Origin: Reichenbachiella carrageenanivorans | GTDB lineage: Bacteria; Bacteroidota; Bacteroidia; Cytophagales; Cyclobacteriaceae | DNA length: 64,000 nt | Assembly (NCBI RefSeq): GCF_025639805.1 | Contig: NZ_CP106735.1 | Span: forward strand, 3,319,501 to 3,383,500 | Reading direction: 5' to 3' | In this document: piece by piece, positions 42,285-51,343 of the stretch | Layout of the letters: every line of letters begins with the position of its first letter | Numbering within the stretch: position 1 is the first letter of the stretch | Notes under the pieces: model-generated | The model's database searches: none | What the model was told of the DNA's origin: nothing | Seen by the model: only the letters and a program-made list of their open reading frames with translations | Position numbers and translations under genes: made by a program

Positions 42285-43259
42285 TTAGACTTTTCTGCCA
42301 TTCCATTTTTGATCCTTCCATGTTTTTTGTTGTGCCTTGGTTAAGAACGTCCAAGTGACTATTCTGCTGGATTTGTTGCCTTGTCCCATAGGGATAGTGT
42401 GTACGATTTCAGCATTGGCTTTTTCTAGTGCTTCGTAGATGCTGTTTAGGTTCGATTGCTTGGATACTAGAGACGAATACCAAAAGCAGGAGGTAGGAAA
42501 TTTGCTGCTTTGGCGTACCATTTCACGGATGAATTTTTTCTCTCCACCGTCGCACCACAATTCGTTATTTTGTCCTCCAAAATTGAGTTTTGGCGTAGCC
42601 GTTTTGGTTTTGCTAAGGTTATTCACTTTGCGAAGCGATCCTTTTTTTGCTTCCTCGGCAGAGGCATGGAAAGGAGGGTTGCAGATCGATACATCTACCT
42701 GCTCTTCTTTGGTGATAATACCGTATATGATGTCTTTTGGCTCTTTTTGTAGTCTAAATTCCACCTTTTTTTTCAAGGCCCGATTTTGATCTACAATGCG
42801 TTGAGAGGAGGCGATGGAGTTTTCGTCTATATCCGATGCGATAAATTTCCACCCGTATTCATGTTGTCCGATGATGGGATAGATACAGCTGGCACCTACG
42901 CCTATGTCCAGACAAGTGATTTTGTCTCCTTTTGGGATTTTACCATAGTTGTGGCTACATAGCCAGTCTGCCATGTGGTGGATATAGTCGGCTCGTCCTG
43001 GTATAGGAGGGCAGAGGTAGCCCTCGGGTATGTCCCAGTCTACTATGTTATATTGGTTTTTGAGTAAGGCTTTGTTGAGCACTTTTACACTTTCAGGATT
43101 TGCAAAGTCGATAGAATCATCACCATGCAAGTTGGGGCGTATGTGTATCGCTAGTGAAGGTTCGCTAGCCACAAGTGCTTTAAGATCGTACCGTCCAGTG
43201 TGTTTGTTGCGCGGATGAATTTTTGGGGTGGATTTTACTTTTTTTGGTTTGCCTCCCAT
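42285..43259 (-). CDS. rlmF: 23S rRNA (adenine(1618)-N6)-methyltransferase RlmF
   Basis: The 324-residue protein starts with a very basic tail (GGKPKKVKSTPKIHPRNKHTGRYDL) and HIRPNLHGDDSIDF. It then has SAM motif I CLDIGVGASCIYPIIG and the base-flipping NPPF motif in SICNPPFHAS. A C-terminal WFLTKAQQK-like end is present. The order is that of RlmF (YbiN), which methylates A1618 of 23S rRNA in Escherichia coli. Length is normal. It lies between the small STAS-like gene and a helicase gene, all on the reverse strand. Confidence 0.92.
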   Translation of the reverse strand: MGGKPKKVKSTPKIHPRNKHTGRYDLKALVASEPSLAIHIRPNLHGDDSIDFANPESVKVLNKALLKNQYNIVDWDIPEGYLCPPIPGRADYIHHMADWLCSHNYGKIPKGDKITCLDIGVGASCIYPIIGQHEYGWKFIASDIDENSIASSQRIVDQNRALKKKVEFRLQKEPKDIIYGIITKEEQVDVSICNPPFHASAEEAKKGSLRKVNNLSKTKTATPKLNFGGQNNELWCDGGEKKFIREMVRQSSKFPTSCFWYSSLVSKQSNLNSIYEALEKANAEIVHTIPMGQGNKSSRIVTWTFLTKAQQKTWKDQKWNGRKV

Positions 43260-43338
43260 GGTAAGTTGTCTTTTATTTTAATAAATCTCAAAAGGTAAGT
43301 AGCCTTAGGTGTTTTTACTAGTAAGCTGACGAGCGAAT

Positions 43339-44640
43339 TTATCCCTGTTGCTCTCTTAGATATGTAGCCAGTAGTTTTTCTAGTAGTTCGTCTTTCGACA
43401 AATGTTTCAGTTGGTCTTTAAACTCCTGTCGTGTAGCTGCGTCTAGCTTGTCGCCTACGGGTTTAGATTTGGCAATTTTCCCAGCCCACACCATGGCTTT
43501 GCCTACCAGTTGATCTTTTTGGCTAGGCACAGGCAAGGTTTTGAATGTCAGGTCGAGATCTTTTTTGATTGCGTCCCATTTTTCTCTTTCTTCAGGAAAA
43601 ATAAAAGTAAGACTGATTCCAGTTTTTCCTGCACGAGATGTGCGGCCGCTTCGGTGCGTATATGACTCCTTTGTGTCGGGCATGTGGTACTGAAACACTA
43701 CGCTGACATTGTCTATGTCTACACCACGAGAAGCCACGTCTGTAGCGATGAGCGTACTGATACTGCCCGCTCTAAACTGGTCCATGACCTTGTTGCGCAG
43801 GCCTTGCGGCAAATCGCCGTGGATGGCACCACAGCTAAATTTATTGGCGGAGAGTTGCTTGTAAAGCTTCTGTACTCCCGACTTAGTTCTACAGAAGATG
43901 ATACATTTTTCGTTGCTGTATTTTTTGAGATACTGTAGTAGTGCATCCAATTTTTGCTCAGCGGCCAGTTCGATCAGCTGGTGCTGAATGCCTTTATTGG
44001 GCGTTTCGGCTTTGCCTATCATTACTTTTATCAAATCTTTGTGTAGGTATTTGTTGATAATCTCATTGACTTTGTCTGGCATGGTGGCAGAAAACAGCCA
44101 AGTAGCATATGAGCGATTGGCTGTAGCCAAAATTTTGTCAATATCTGTCTGAAATCCTTTGAAAAGCATTTCGTCGGCCTCATCGAATACCACATACTTG
44201 AGGGTTTCGAGATGAACCACATTGCGTTGGACAAGATCCATCAATCTACCTGGTGTGGCCACAATCACATGGGTGCCGTTGCTGAGGTCGTGGATTTGGG
44301 TTTTGAGTGACACCCCACCATAGATCGATTCGGTTTTGAGGTTGGGCATGTATTTAGACAAGAACGTCAATTCTTTGCCGACCTGCTCGCAGAGTTCGCG
44401 AGTGGGTACTAGTACCACAGCCTGTACTTTGCCAGAGTCCGCGTCTATACGAGACAGTAGTGGAGCGCCATAGGCGTAGGTTTTGCCTGTGCCAGTAGCT
44501 GATCTGCCAATGAAATCCCCCTCATGGGTGAGGAGAACGGGGATAGTTTTGGCTTGAATTTCACTAGGAATTTCGATAGCCTTTTCGGCCAATGCCTTTT
44601 TGATGTCTGATTGAATATTACTCGATGAGAACTTGTCCAT
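43339..44640 (-). CDS. DEAD-box RNA helicase
   Basis: The 433-residue protein has all helicase motifs: GRSATGTGKT (I), PTRELCEQVG (Ia), VATPGRLMD (Ib), VFDEADEML (II), FSATMPD (III), FCRTKSGV (IV), ATDVASRGVDID (V) and HRSGRTSRAGKTG (VI). The C-terminal extension of about 80 residues is short and lacks an RGG-rich or DbpA-type RNA-binding tail. It probably works in ribosome assembly or mRNA turnover. RlmF, also an rRNA-related gene, lies downstream on the same strand. Confidence 0.93.
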   Translation of the reverse strand: MDKFSSSNIQSDIKKALAEKAIEIPSEIQAKTIPVLLTHEGDFIGRSATGTGKTYAYGAPLLSRIDADSGKVQAVVLVPTRELCEQVGKELTFLSKYMPNLKTESIYGGVSLKTQIHDLSNGTHVIVATPGRLMDLVQRNVVHLETLKYVVFDEADEMLFKGFQTDIDKILATANRSYATWLFSATMPDKVNEIINKYLHKDLIKVMIGKAETPNKGIQHQLIELAAEQKLDALLQYLKKYSNEKCIIFCRTKSGVQKLYKQLSANKFSCGAIHGDLPQGLRNKVMDQFRAGSISTLIATDVASRGVDIDNVSVVFQYHMPDTKESYTHRSGRTSRAGKTGISLTFIFPEEREKWDAIKKDLDLTFKTLPVPSQKDQLVGKAMVWAGKIAKSKPVGDKLDAATRQEFKDQLKHLSKDELLEKLLATYLREQQG

Positions 44641-44837
44641 GATGCATGCTGCGTTATGGCGGCAAAGCTAACGATATAAACAGTAGCGGACGTGGAGATT
44701 TTGCTAAGAGTTGTTGGCTACTGTGCACTCAAAACCGTAGAAAAAGTTATCTTGTCGGGCTAAAATATAGATGCGTCTACGAGTGAGGTAATTGAGATTT
44801 CGGGTGCATCTTTCGACTTGAACAAACCACTATACGA

Positions 44838-47186
44838 ATGGAAGGATTTATTGTACTCCTGTTGATTGTGCTGCTGATTTTGCTAGTAAAGCTCATGGGA
44901 CGAATAGATAAGGTAGATGCCAAAGTTCAAAGCGTCTATGATGAGCTGAAAGGTAGAAGTAATGCAGTGTCTGGTCGGCCAGTAGCTCAACCGTTGGAGG
45001 AATCTCCTAAGCCAGTTGAAAAACCTTCTGTGGCTCCAGAAGAGCCTGTCGTAGATAAAACGCCTGATGTTATCAGACAAGTGATTGCGCAATCACAAGC
45101 GCCCCAAGTTACCCCTGCGGCATTAGTGAAAAAGAAAAAAATAAAGGCACCACCCAAGCCTAGCTTTATGGAACGCAATCCAGATCTGGAGAAGTTTATT
45201 GGTGAAAACCTCATGAGTAAGATAGGGATTGTCATTTTCGTGATAGGTATGGGATTCTTAGTGAAACTCGGTATCGACAATGAGGTGATCACTGAAAGTA
45301 TGCGTGTGGCGATTGGTGTGCTGATCGGAGGAGGTATGATTGGGTTGGCGCATTATATGCGAACTACTTTTTCCAAATTCAGTTCGATCCTGATAGGTGG
45401 AGCATTGGCTGTCTTGTATTTTACGATTGCACTAGCTTTTCATGAGTACGCGTTGCTTCCGCAGACGGCAGCGTTCATTATTATGGTGGTGATTACGGCA
45501 TTTGGAGTGTTGTTATCCATTGCCTATGATAGGAAAGAACTGGCTGTATTGGCGATCATAGGTGGATTTGGTACGCCGTTTTTTGTGAGTACGGGATCGG
45601 GTAACTATTTGATGCTACTCACTTATATATTGATTCTTGACATTGGCATGCTCACCTTAGTCTATTTCAAAAAATGGAATGTGATCAATTATTTGGCCTA
45701 TGGTTTCACCTATGTGCTTTTTATTGGAGTATATATTAGTGAATTTATCAATGATGAAGTGGGTGCTCGTTGGCCGTTGTTTTTCTTTTTGACAGGGTTT
45801 TATTTGATTTTCTTTTTGATGACCATCATTTACAATGTCAAAAACAAAAGAAAATTTAAGTATCCAGAAATTATCATGTTGCTTACCAATACCAGTTTGT
45901 ATTTTGGATTGGGGTTAGCCATTATACATGGATATAAAGAAGGGTTGCTGAGTGGTCTGTTTACCGCTATGGTGGCAGTTTTCAATTTTGGGTTTGTTTA
46001 TACTTTATACAAACGAAAGGACATTGATAAAAACCTGTTGTTTTTGCTTATCGGTTTAGTATTAACCTTTGTCAGTTTGATTGCACCTATTCAGCTAGAG
46101 GGCAATTACATTACACTATTCTGGGCCGTAGAAGCTGTGTTACTGCTCTGGCTATCGCAAAAATCAGGTATCCGCCTGATGATCGCAGCGTCGGCGTTGA
46201 TCACTGTGCTCATGTTGATCAGTTTGGTTATGGACTGGCAGCATAACTACTATCCACTCGAAGAGTACATCGATTTGTCGTTATTTTTAAACAAAGCTTT
46301 TGTGGCTTCTTTTGTGGCTATGCTGTCGCTATTAGGTGCTTCACTGCTGCTCAAACAAGATGCTGTAGTAGAGGTAAGAGGCGTGCAAATAATATGGCGT
46401 GCATTGTATTTGCGTGTGTTGTTGGCTATAGTGTTCTATTTTGGATTTTTGTTTGAATTGAATTACCAGTTTGTACGATTCGACTATCAGGATACACACC
46501 GATTGATTTTATTGGGTATTTATAACTTTACCTATGTGCTGCTTATACTGGCTGTGTATCGCCGCCAGCCGAGCGAACTGTTGCGCAAATCTGGCTTTGT
46601 ACTGTCGATACTTGCGGTCTTCTCATATATGACCTTCTATCTACAAACCATCACTGATGCCAGAAGTTTTTATGCACTGGATAGCGAAGCAAGTACAGGG
46701 TTCTATTGGCATTATATTATGCTGATCTTGTTTGTGCTTATTCTTACCTATTTGTTTAGAGATATTCGCCAACAGTACACATTCAAGTCTAAAGAGGGAA
46801 CGATTTTTCTTTGGGTACTGGCTTTTATTGGTGTGTATGTATGCACCACAGAGGTTACTCATTTGTCGGTCATGAGGCAATACGGGACTGATCTCGATGA
46901 TTATGGTGCTTATGATTTAGCCATTCGTTCGGTATTTCCAGTAGTGTGGACATTGAGTGCTTTGGTGCTGATGGTGGCAGGGATGAGGTTGCGATTGAAA
47001 CCACTACGTTTGGCTTCATTGGTTTTGTTTTTGGTCACTATTGTGAAATTGTTTTTCTACGACTTGGCTGGAAACTCTACAGGAAAAATCATCTCTTTCA
47101 TATTGTTGGGGGTGATTTTGCTATTGACTTCCTTCCTTTATCAAAAATTAAAATTCATAATTCAAGATGATGAAAAGAAAGAATAG
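44838..47186 (+). CDS. DUF2339 family polytopic membrane protein
   Basis: The 782-residue protein has an N-terminal hydrophobic anchor (about 3-20) and a proline/lysine-rich cytoplasmic linker (about 45-115). It then has 20 or more closely packed helices, starting at FIGENLMSKIGIVIFVIGMGFLVKLGIDN, which is the DUF2339 signature. The function of this family is unknown. It overlaps the next gene's start by 20 bases, so both are probably translated together. Confidence 0.87.
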   Translation: MEGFIVLLLIVLLILLVKLMGRIDKVDAKVQSVYDELKGRSNAVSGRPVAQPLEESPKPVEKPSVAPEEPVVDKTPDVIRQVIAQSQAPQVTPAALVKKKKIKAPPKPSFMERNPDLEKFIGENLMSKIGIVIFVIGMGFLVKLGIDNEVITESMRVAIGVLIGGGMIGLAHYMRTTFSKFSSILIGGALAVLYFTIALAFHEYALLPQTAAFIIMVVITAFGVLLSIAYDRKELAVLAIIGGFGTPFFVSTGSGNYLMLLTYILILDIGMLTLVYFKKWNVINYLAYGFTYVLFIGVYISEFINDEVGARWPLFFFLTGFYLIFFLMTIIYNVKNKRKFKYPEIIMLLTNTSLYFGLGLAIIHGYKEGLLSGLFTAMVAVFNFGFVYTLYKRKDIDKNLLFLLIGLVLTFVSLIAPIQLEGNYITLFWAVEAVLLLWLSQKSGIRLMIAASALITVLMLISLVMDWQHNYYPLEEYIDLSLFLNKAFVASFVAMLSLLGASLLLKQDAVVEVRGVQIIWRALYLRVLLAIVFYFGFLFELNYQFVRFDYQDTHRLILLGIYNFTYVLLILAVYRRQPSELLRKSGFVLSILAVFSYMTFYLQTITDARSFYALDSEASTGFYWHYIMLILFVLILTYLFRDIRQQYTFKSKEGTIFLWVLAFIGVYVCTTEVTHLSVMRQYGTDLDDYGAYDLAIRSVFPVVWTLSALVLMVAGMRLRLKPLRLASLVLFLVTIVKLFFYDLAGNSTGKIISFILLGVILLLTSFLYQKLKFIIQDDEKKE

Positions 47187-48402
47187 TTGGTTGCTGGGAG
47201 TGCTACTGATAAGTACTTCCGTTTTTGGTCAAGAGTTTGCCTATGAGGCTTCGCTACTACAGGTGAGGGATGCTGGATATTATCAGGTGATGCTTTCACC
47301 CGAATTGCTAGGGCAAGCTAAGCCCAACCTGTCAGATGTGAGAATCTATGACAAAGCAGGTGTGGAGCAGCCTTATTTGCTACGAAGAGAACAGGAGGTT
47401 TCTACCAAATCTCTTTTCAGAGCATATGAAATCACAGACAAGGCCTATCAGCAAAATGCTATATCTCATTTGATTTTTAGTAACTCAGACAAACGCGCAA
47501 TTGACAATGTGAGTATTGAGGTGAAGAATACTGATGCGAAAAAAAGAGCCAGATTGAGCGGAAGCGACGATCTAGAAAACTGGTATGTGATCAGAGACAA
47601 CTATTTGCTACATGCCATGCAAAGTGAAGAAGAAACAACGGAATTGAAAATTCTGAACTTTCCGTTGAGCGATTATGCTTATTTCAAACTGGAGATCAAT
47701 GACAACTGGCGATTGCCGATCAACATCCTAAAGGTAGGATATTACGATACCCAGCAAGTAAAAGGGGCTACTACTACGTATGATTGTCCAATTATAGAGC
47801 AGAAAGATAGCCTGAAGACATCATATGTTCGGGTGGTATTTGATGAGCCTGTCTACATGGAACAATTGCAACTAATGGCCAGTGGTGCCGATTTTTATTC
47901 TCGATTTACGAAAGTGAAAACCAAAAGAATAGGAATAGATAAGAAAAATAAAGCGTATGAATATTGGACGACTTTAAAGTCTTTTGAGCTTAACTCTAAT
48001 AGCGAAAACAAAGTCTCTTTTTCAGGTGTCACAGTGTCTGAACTGGATATAGAAATAGACAATAGAGACAATGCTCCTTTGAAAGTGGAGCAAGTAAAGG
48101 CTGGTTTTTTGAATAAATATGTAGTGCTTGCTCTCAAGCCAGAAAATTCCTACGTAATAAAACTAGGTAATGATCATCTGGCTACACCTGACTATGACAT
48201 TGCCAAGTTTGCTAGTCAGATTTCAGCTGATAGTCCGAAATTAGTACATGGTGCTTTGGTAGATATCAGACCTAAAGAAGAGCCAAAAGCCCCAGACTTT
48301 TGGGACAATAAATATTTGGTGTGGTTGGTGATTGCTGTTGTAGGCTTTGGGCTGGCTTATGTCTCATTTAAGATGATCAAGGAGATCGGAGGAAAAGAAT
48401 AG
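47167..48402 (+). CDS. DUF3999-like membrane-anchored protein
   Basis: The 411-residue protein has a signal peptide (about 6-21, ending FGQ), a beta-rich exported region and one C-terminal membrane helix (about 384-403) with a short basic tail. Segments DVRIYDKAGVEQPYLLRRE and DDLENWYVIRDN are typical of DUF3999, which is commonly encoded next to DUF2339. The role is unknown; the pairing suggests one membrane complex. The start overlaps the DUF2339 gene. Confidence 0.83.
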   Translation: MMKRKNSWLLGVLLISTSVFGQEFAYEASLLQVRDAGYYQVMLSPELLGQAKPNLSDVRIYDKAGVEQPYLLRREQEVSTKSLFRAYEITDKAYQQNAISHLIFSNSDKRAIDNVSIEVKNTDAKKRARLSGSDDLENWYVIRDNYLLHAMQSEEETTELKILNFPLSDYAYFKLEINDNWRLPINILKVGYYDTQQVKGATTTYDCPIIEQKDSLKTSYVRVVFDEPVYMEQLQLMASGADFYSRFTKVKTKRIGIDKKNKAYEYWTTLKSFELNSNSENKVSFSGVTVSELDIEIDNRDNAPLKVEQVKAGFLNKYVVLALKPENSYVIKLGNDHLATPDYDIAKFASQISADSPKLVHGALVDIRPKEEPKAPDFWDNKYLVWLVIAVVGFGLAYVSFKMIKEIGGKE

Positions 48403-48417
48403 ATTAAAAAGAAAAAA

Positions 48418-48449
48418 CATCCGCATCTTCTTCTATCAAGGTGCGGATG
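48418..48449. terminator. Shared terminator between DUF3999 and EF-hand genes
   Basis: CATCCGCA (48418-48425) and TGCGGATG (48442-48449) form an 8-base-pair stem with a 16-base loop. The preceding AAAAAA run makes it most effective for the reverse-strand EF-hand gene. It lies between two converging genes. Confidence 0.6.
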
Positions 48450-48462
48450 AATAAACGTCAAA

Positions 48463-48864
48463 TTATTTTCTTTTTCCGTTCTTTTTGGGTGTTTTGAACT
48501 CTTCCAGATTCAATTTTCCGTCTTGATCAGTGTCCATGGTGCCAAAGACTTCTTCTGGCGATTTAGGTTTCATGTTTTCCTGTCGAGCGAGCATCATTTT
48601 TTCATATTCTCCATATTCGATTGTGCCATTTTTGTTTTCGTCTATCTTGTCGAATGACTTCTTTGAATCCAATTTCTTGTTCATTTTTGCTTGCTTTTGA
48701 TCTGCTGCGGTTTTGAATTCTGATGCGTCAATGAACCCGTCAGAGTTGGTGTCTAGCTTGGCAAAGAGCTCTTCTTTGTTTGGGCGCTGAGGTTGTGCCT
48801 GCACTTGAGAGATAAAAAACATACCCAATGCGAGGGCGCTACATTTTAGAATTAATACTTTCAT
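48463..48864 (-). CDS. Exported EF-hand calcium-binding protein
   Basis: The 133-residue protein has a signal peptide (about 5-23, ending QAQ) and three EF-hand loops: DTNSDGFIDASEF, DENKNGTIEYGEY and DTDQDGKLNLEEF. All three have calcium ligands at positions 1, 3, 5 and 12. It ends with a basic KKNGKRK tail. It is probably a periplasmic or surface calcium-binding protein; the target is unknown. Monocistronic. Confidence 0.9.
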   Translation of the reverse strand: MKVLILKCSALALGMFFISQVQAQPQRPNKEELFAKLDTNSDGFIDASEFKTAADQKQAKMNKKLDSKKSFDKIDENKNGTIEYGEYEKMMLARQENMKPKSPEEVFGTMDTDQDGKLNLEEFKTPKKNGKRK

Positions 48865-48975
48865 TGTTATTGAATTTTTGATTTTATAGTCGGTTAGACT
48901 ACAGCTCTATTCAATAGTTTAAATCAAAAGAATTCTTTTTCAGAAAGTATCATTTAAATGATAATGAAAAGTGAA

Positions 48976-49380
48976 TTACTGCATGGCTTTCAATATGTCG
49001 CGTAACTGCTCTGGGGAGGTAATTAGATGTGCTTTGCCTGTGAGGCTTAATTCTATGCGCTTGGCCGATTCGAAAGTGAGTGCGTAGGCGTCCTTCCCGT
49101 TGAAAAGGTAGAGCCCATGTGCCAATTCGTCTTTGGCATCCATGCAGATGTCTTGTACATCAAATGGGGCAAATTCTAATTGAGTAATTTTTTCAAAGCC
49201 TTTGTCTTGAGAATAAGTGAACAAACTCACGACCTGTGATTCATTGCCATCATTTCTTAGTTTGATGTCTACTGGGGCTTTGGCTCCTATACAGCTCAAG
49301 GAGCTGCTGCTTTGTCCACATCCTGCGAGTGTAATGACGATTACAAGTAATACGGTGGTGTGTTGAAATACTTTCTTCAT
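48976..49380 (-). CDS. Hypothetical lipoprotein
   Basis: The 134-residue protein has a lipoprotein signal with lipobox LAGC near residue 21. The rest is soluble and unrecognised, with beta-type segments (DIKLRNDGNESQVVSLFTYS, ELAHGLYLFNGKDAYALTF) and a few cysteines. I chose the ATG at 49380 (MKKVFQH) since it puts a basic start before the hydrophobic core; another ATG lies 24 bases upstream. No neighbour gives a clue to function. Confidence 0.68.
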   Translation of the reverse strand: MKKVFQHTTVLLVIVITLAGCGQSSSSLSCIGAKAPVDIKLRNDGNESQVVSLFTYSQDKGFEKITQLEFAPFDVQDICMDAKDELAHGLYLFNGKDAYALTFESAKRIELSLTGKAHLITSPEQLRDILKAMQ

Positions 49381-49494
49381 TGAATTTGAGCCTTGATTAC
49401 TCAAAGCTAAGAAATACGTAGAAGATAAGTGACTGTAGAGAGGGGATATGTGAGTCTAAATGTTAGTGATGTCTTTTTGTAAGAGAGTAAATGT

Positions 49495-49525
49495 ACTTAG
49501 AATCACCACAATGATGATTCTAAGT
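49495..49525 (-). terminator. Hairpin after metF
   Basis: A perfect 11-base-pair stem (49495-49505 with 49515-49525) and 9-base loop lies 8 bases after the metF stop. The following sequence is AT-rich with only a short T-run, so it may be a weak terminator or mRNA-end stabiliser. Confidence 0.6.
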
Positions 49526-49532
49526 AAAGTTC

Positions 49533-50489
49533 TTAAAAAATGGCTTTGGCTATCTTTTGTACACTGGTAGACTTGCCCATAGAGTAGTAGTGGAGTACAG
49601 GTACACCATTGGCTTTTAGCTCTTTGGATTGTTGGATGCCCCATTCGATGCCTACTTGCTGTACTTCTGTATTGTTTTTACATGCTTCTACAGCATCTAC
49701 TAGATCGTCTGGCAGATCGATTTTGAAGAAGCTAGGCAGTACACTCAATTGCGATTTGGTTTTCAAGGGTTTGAGTCCTGGGATAATAGGCACGTTGATA
49801 CCCATAGCTCTACATTTTTTTTCGAATTCGAAAAATTTCTGATTGTCGAAAAACATTTGTGTGACGATATATTCAGCACCAGCATCTACTTTTTGTTTTA
49901 AAAATTTCAAATCAGAATTCAAACTTGGTGCTTCAAAGTGTTTTTCGGGATAACCCGCCACGCCAATGCAGAAGTCTGTTGGATTGGCATTTTCCATATC
50001 GCCGTCGAGATACTGGCCATTGTTCATGCCTTGTACTTGATGCAATAGGTCGATAGCGTAGTTATTGCCCTCAGGCTCTGGCTTAAACTGCGGTTCAGAC
50101 TTGATAGCATCGCCGCGCAGTACGAGCACATTGTCGATCCCAAGAAAGTTGAGGTCGATTAGGGCATTTTCGGTTTCTTCTTTGGTAAATCCACCACAGA
50201 TGATGTGAGGTACTGGGTCCACATCGTATCGATGTTTGAGAGCGGCACATATTCCTACTGTACCAGGGCGTTTTCTGGTCGTTTTTTTCTCTAGCAGCCC
50301 ATTGGGGTGTTTTTTGTAGATATATTCCTCCCGGTGATAGGTCACATCGATAAACGGCGGTTGAAACTCCATCAACGAATCCAAATGATCGAAGATATTT
50401 TGAATGTTTTCTCCTTTTCTTGGAGGGATGATCTCCAATGAAAACAAGGTTTTGCCGTTGGCTTGTGCGATATGTTCGGTTACTTTCAT
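49533..50489 (-). CDS. metF: 5,10-methylenetetrahydrofolate reductase MetF
   Basis: The 318-residue TIM-barrel flavoenzyme makes 5-methyl-THF, the methyl donor for methionine synthase. The FSLEIIPPRKGENIQN start is the MetF signature, with the catalytic glutamate in FSLE. VTYHREEYIYKKHP, VLRGDAIKSEP, GVAGYPEKHFEAPSL and VTQMFFDNQKFF are all conserved. It lies downstream of peroxiredoxin and metH on the same strand, 140 bases after the peroxiredoxin stop with a hairpin in between, so it probably has partial read-through or its own promoter. Confidence 0.95.
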   Translation of the reverse strand: MKVTEHIAQANGKTLFSLEIIPPRKGENIQNIFDHLDSLMEFQPPFIDVTYHREEYIYKKHPNGLLEKKTTRKRPGTVGICAALKHRYDVDPVPHIICGGFTKEETENALIDLNFLGIDNVLVLRGDAIKSEPQFKPEPEGNNYAIDLLHQVQGMNNGQYLDGDMENANPTDFCIGVAGYPEKHFEAPSLNSDLKFLKQKVDAGAEYIVTQMFFDNQKFFEFEKKCRAMGINVPIIPGLKPLKTKSQLSVLPSFFKIDLPDDLVDAVEACKNNTEVQQVGIEWGIQQSKELKANGVPVLHYYSMGKSTSVQKIAKAIF

Positions 50490-50582
50490 GCGATATTTAG
50501 TCGATGGACTATGGCGGTTAGTCCACAGTAGGTTTACTTATACGTTGATGTTTTGGGGCATCGTTGTTGTCAGTTTTTTTAA

Positions 50583-50625
50583 AATCAAACAGGAAAGCAC
50601 AAGATGTATGCTTCCCTGTTTGATT
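50583..50625 (-). terminator. Terminator after the peroxiredoxin gene
   Basis: Long stem (about 17 bases each side with one mismatch, arms AATCAAACAGG... and ...CCTGTTTGATT) starting 5 bases after the peroxiredoxin stop. On the reverse strand it is followed by TTTTAAAAAAAC. It separates metF from the upstream genes. Confidence 0.75.
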
Positions 50626-50630
50626 CAGTT

Positions 50631-51272
50631 TTATTTCAAGTTAGGCTGCGGAGTCATTCTCAAATAAGGCTTTACCTCTGTGTGTCCTTTTGGAAACAAA
50701 GTAGGAATTTCTTCATTAGTCACTGCTGGTGCGATCACACAGTCGTCGCCGTTGTTCCAGTTGGCTGGCGTAGCTACTTTGTGGTAAGCAGTCAGTTGTA
50801 GTGAGTCGATTACTCGGAGCAATTCGTCAAAATTACGTCCTGTAGAAGCTGGGTAAGTAATGATCAACTTTACCTTCTTATCTGGTCCTATCACAAATAC
50901 TGATCTCACGGTCAGTTTGTCATTGGCATTGGGGTGGATCATATCGTACAGCGTAGATACTTTTCTATCTTCATCCGCAATGATTGGGAAATTTACGGTT
51001 GTGCCTTGTGTCTCGTTGATGTCCTTTATCCATCCGTTGTGAGACTCCAATCCGTCTACGCTAAGCGCAGCTACTTTTACGTTTCTTTTGTCAAACTCAG
51101 CTTTGTATTTGGCTACAGTGCCGAGCTCAGTAGTACACACTGGTGTGTAATCTGCAGGATGAGAAAATAAAATACCCCAACTGTCGCCAAGCCATTCGTG
51201 AAAATTGATCTCACCTTCTGTTGATTGTGTTGTGAAGTTTGGTGCTTCATCACCTAATCTAATCGTGCTCAT
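50631..51272 (-). CDS. Peroxiredoxin, Prx6 (1-Cys) type
   Basis: The 213-residue protein has the peroxidatic Cys46 in SHPADYTPVCTTELG, the family PxxxTxxC pattern. It also has LSVDGLESHNGWIKDI and the long C-terminal arm VIDSLQLTAYHKVATPANWNNGDD, characteristic of Prx6-type enzymes. It reduces hydrogen and organic peroxides in the cytoplasm. I chose the ATG giving MSTIRLGDEAPNF, as in the family, since the longer frame overlaps metH. It lies between metH and metF, an odd position for a peroxidase. Confidence 0.94.
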   Translation of the reverse strand: MSTIRLGDEAPNFTTQSTEGEINFHEWLGDSWGILFSHPADYTPVCTTELGTVAKYKAEFDKRNVKVAALSVDGLESHNGWIKDINETQGTTVNFPIIADEDRKVSTLYDMIHPNANDKLTVRSVFVIGPDKKVKLIITYPASTGRNFDELLRVIDSLQLTAYHKVATPANWNNGDDCVIAPAVTNEEIPTLFPKGHTEVKPYLRMTPQPNLK

Positions 51273-51343
51273 TTTGTTAATATTTAAATTATGAAACAAA
51301 TATTTACTTACTAGTTTGATTCTTTCTTTTTCTAATCGGAGGA

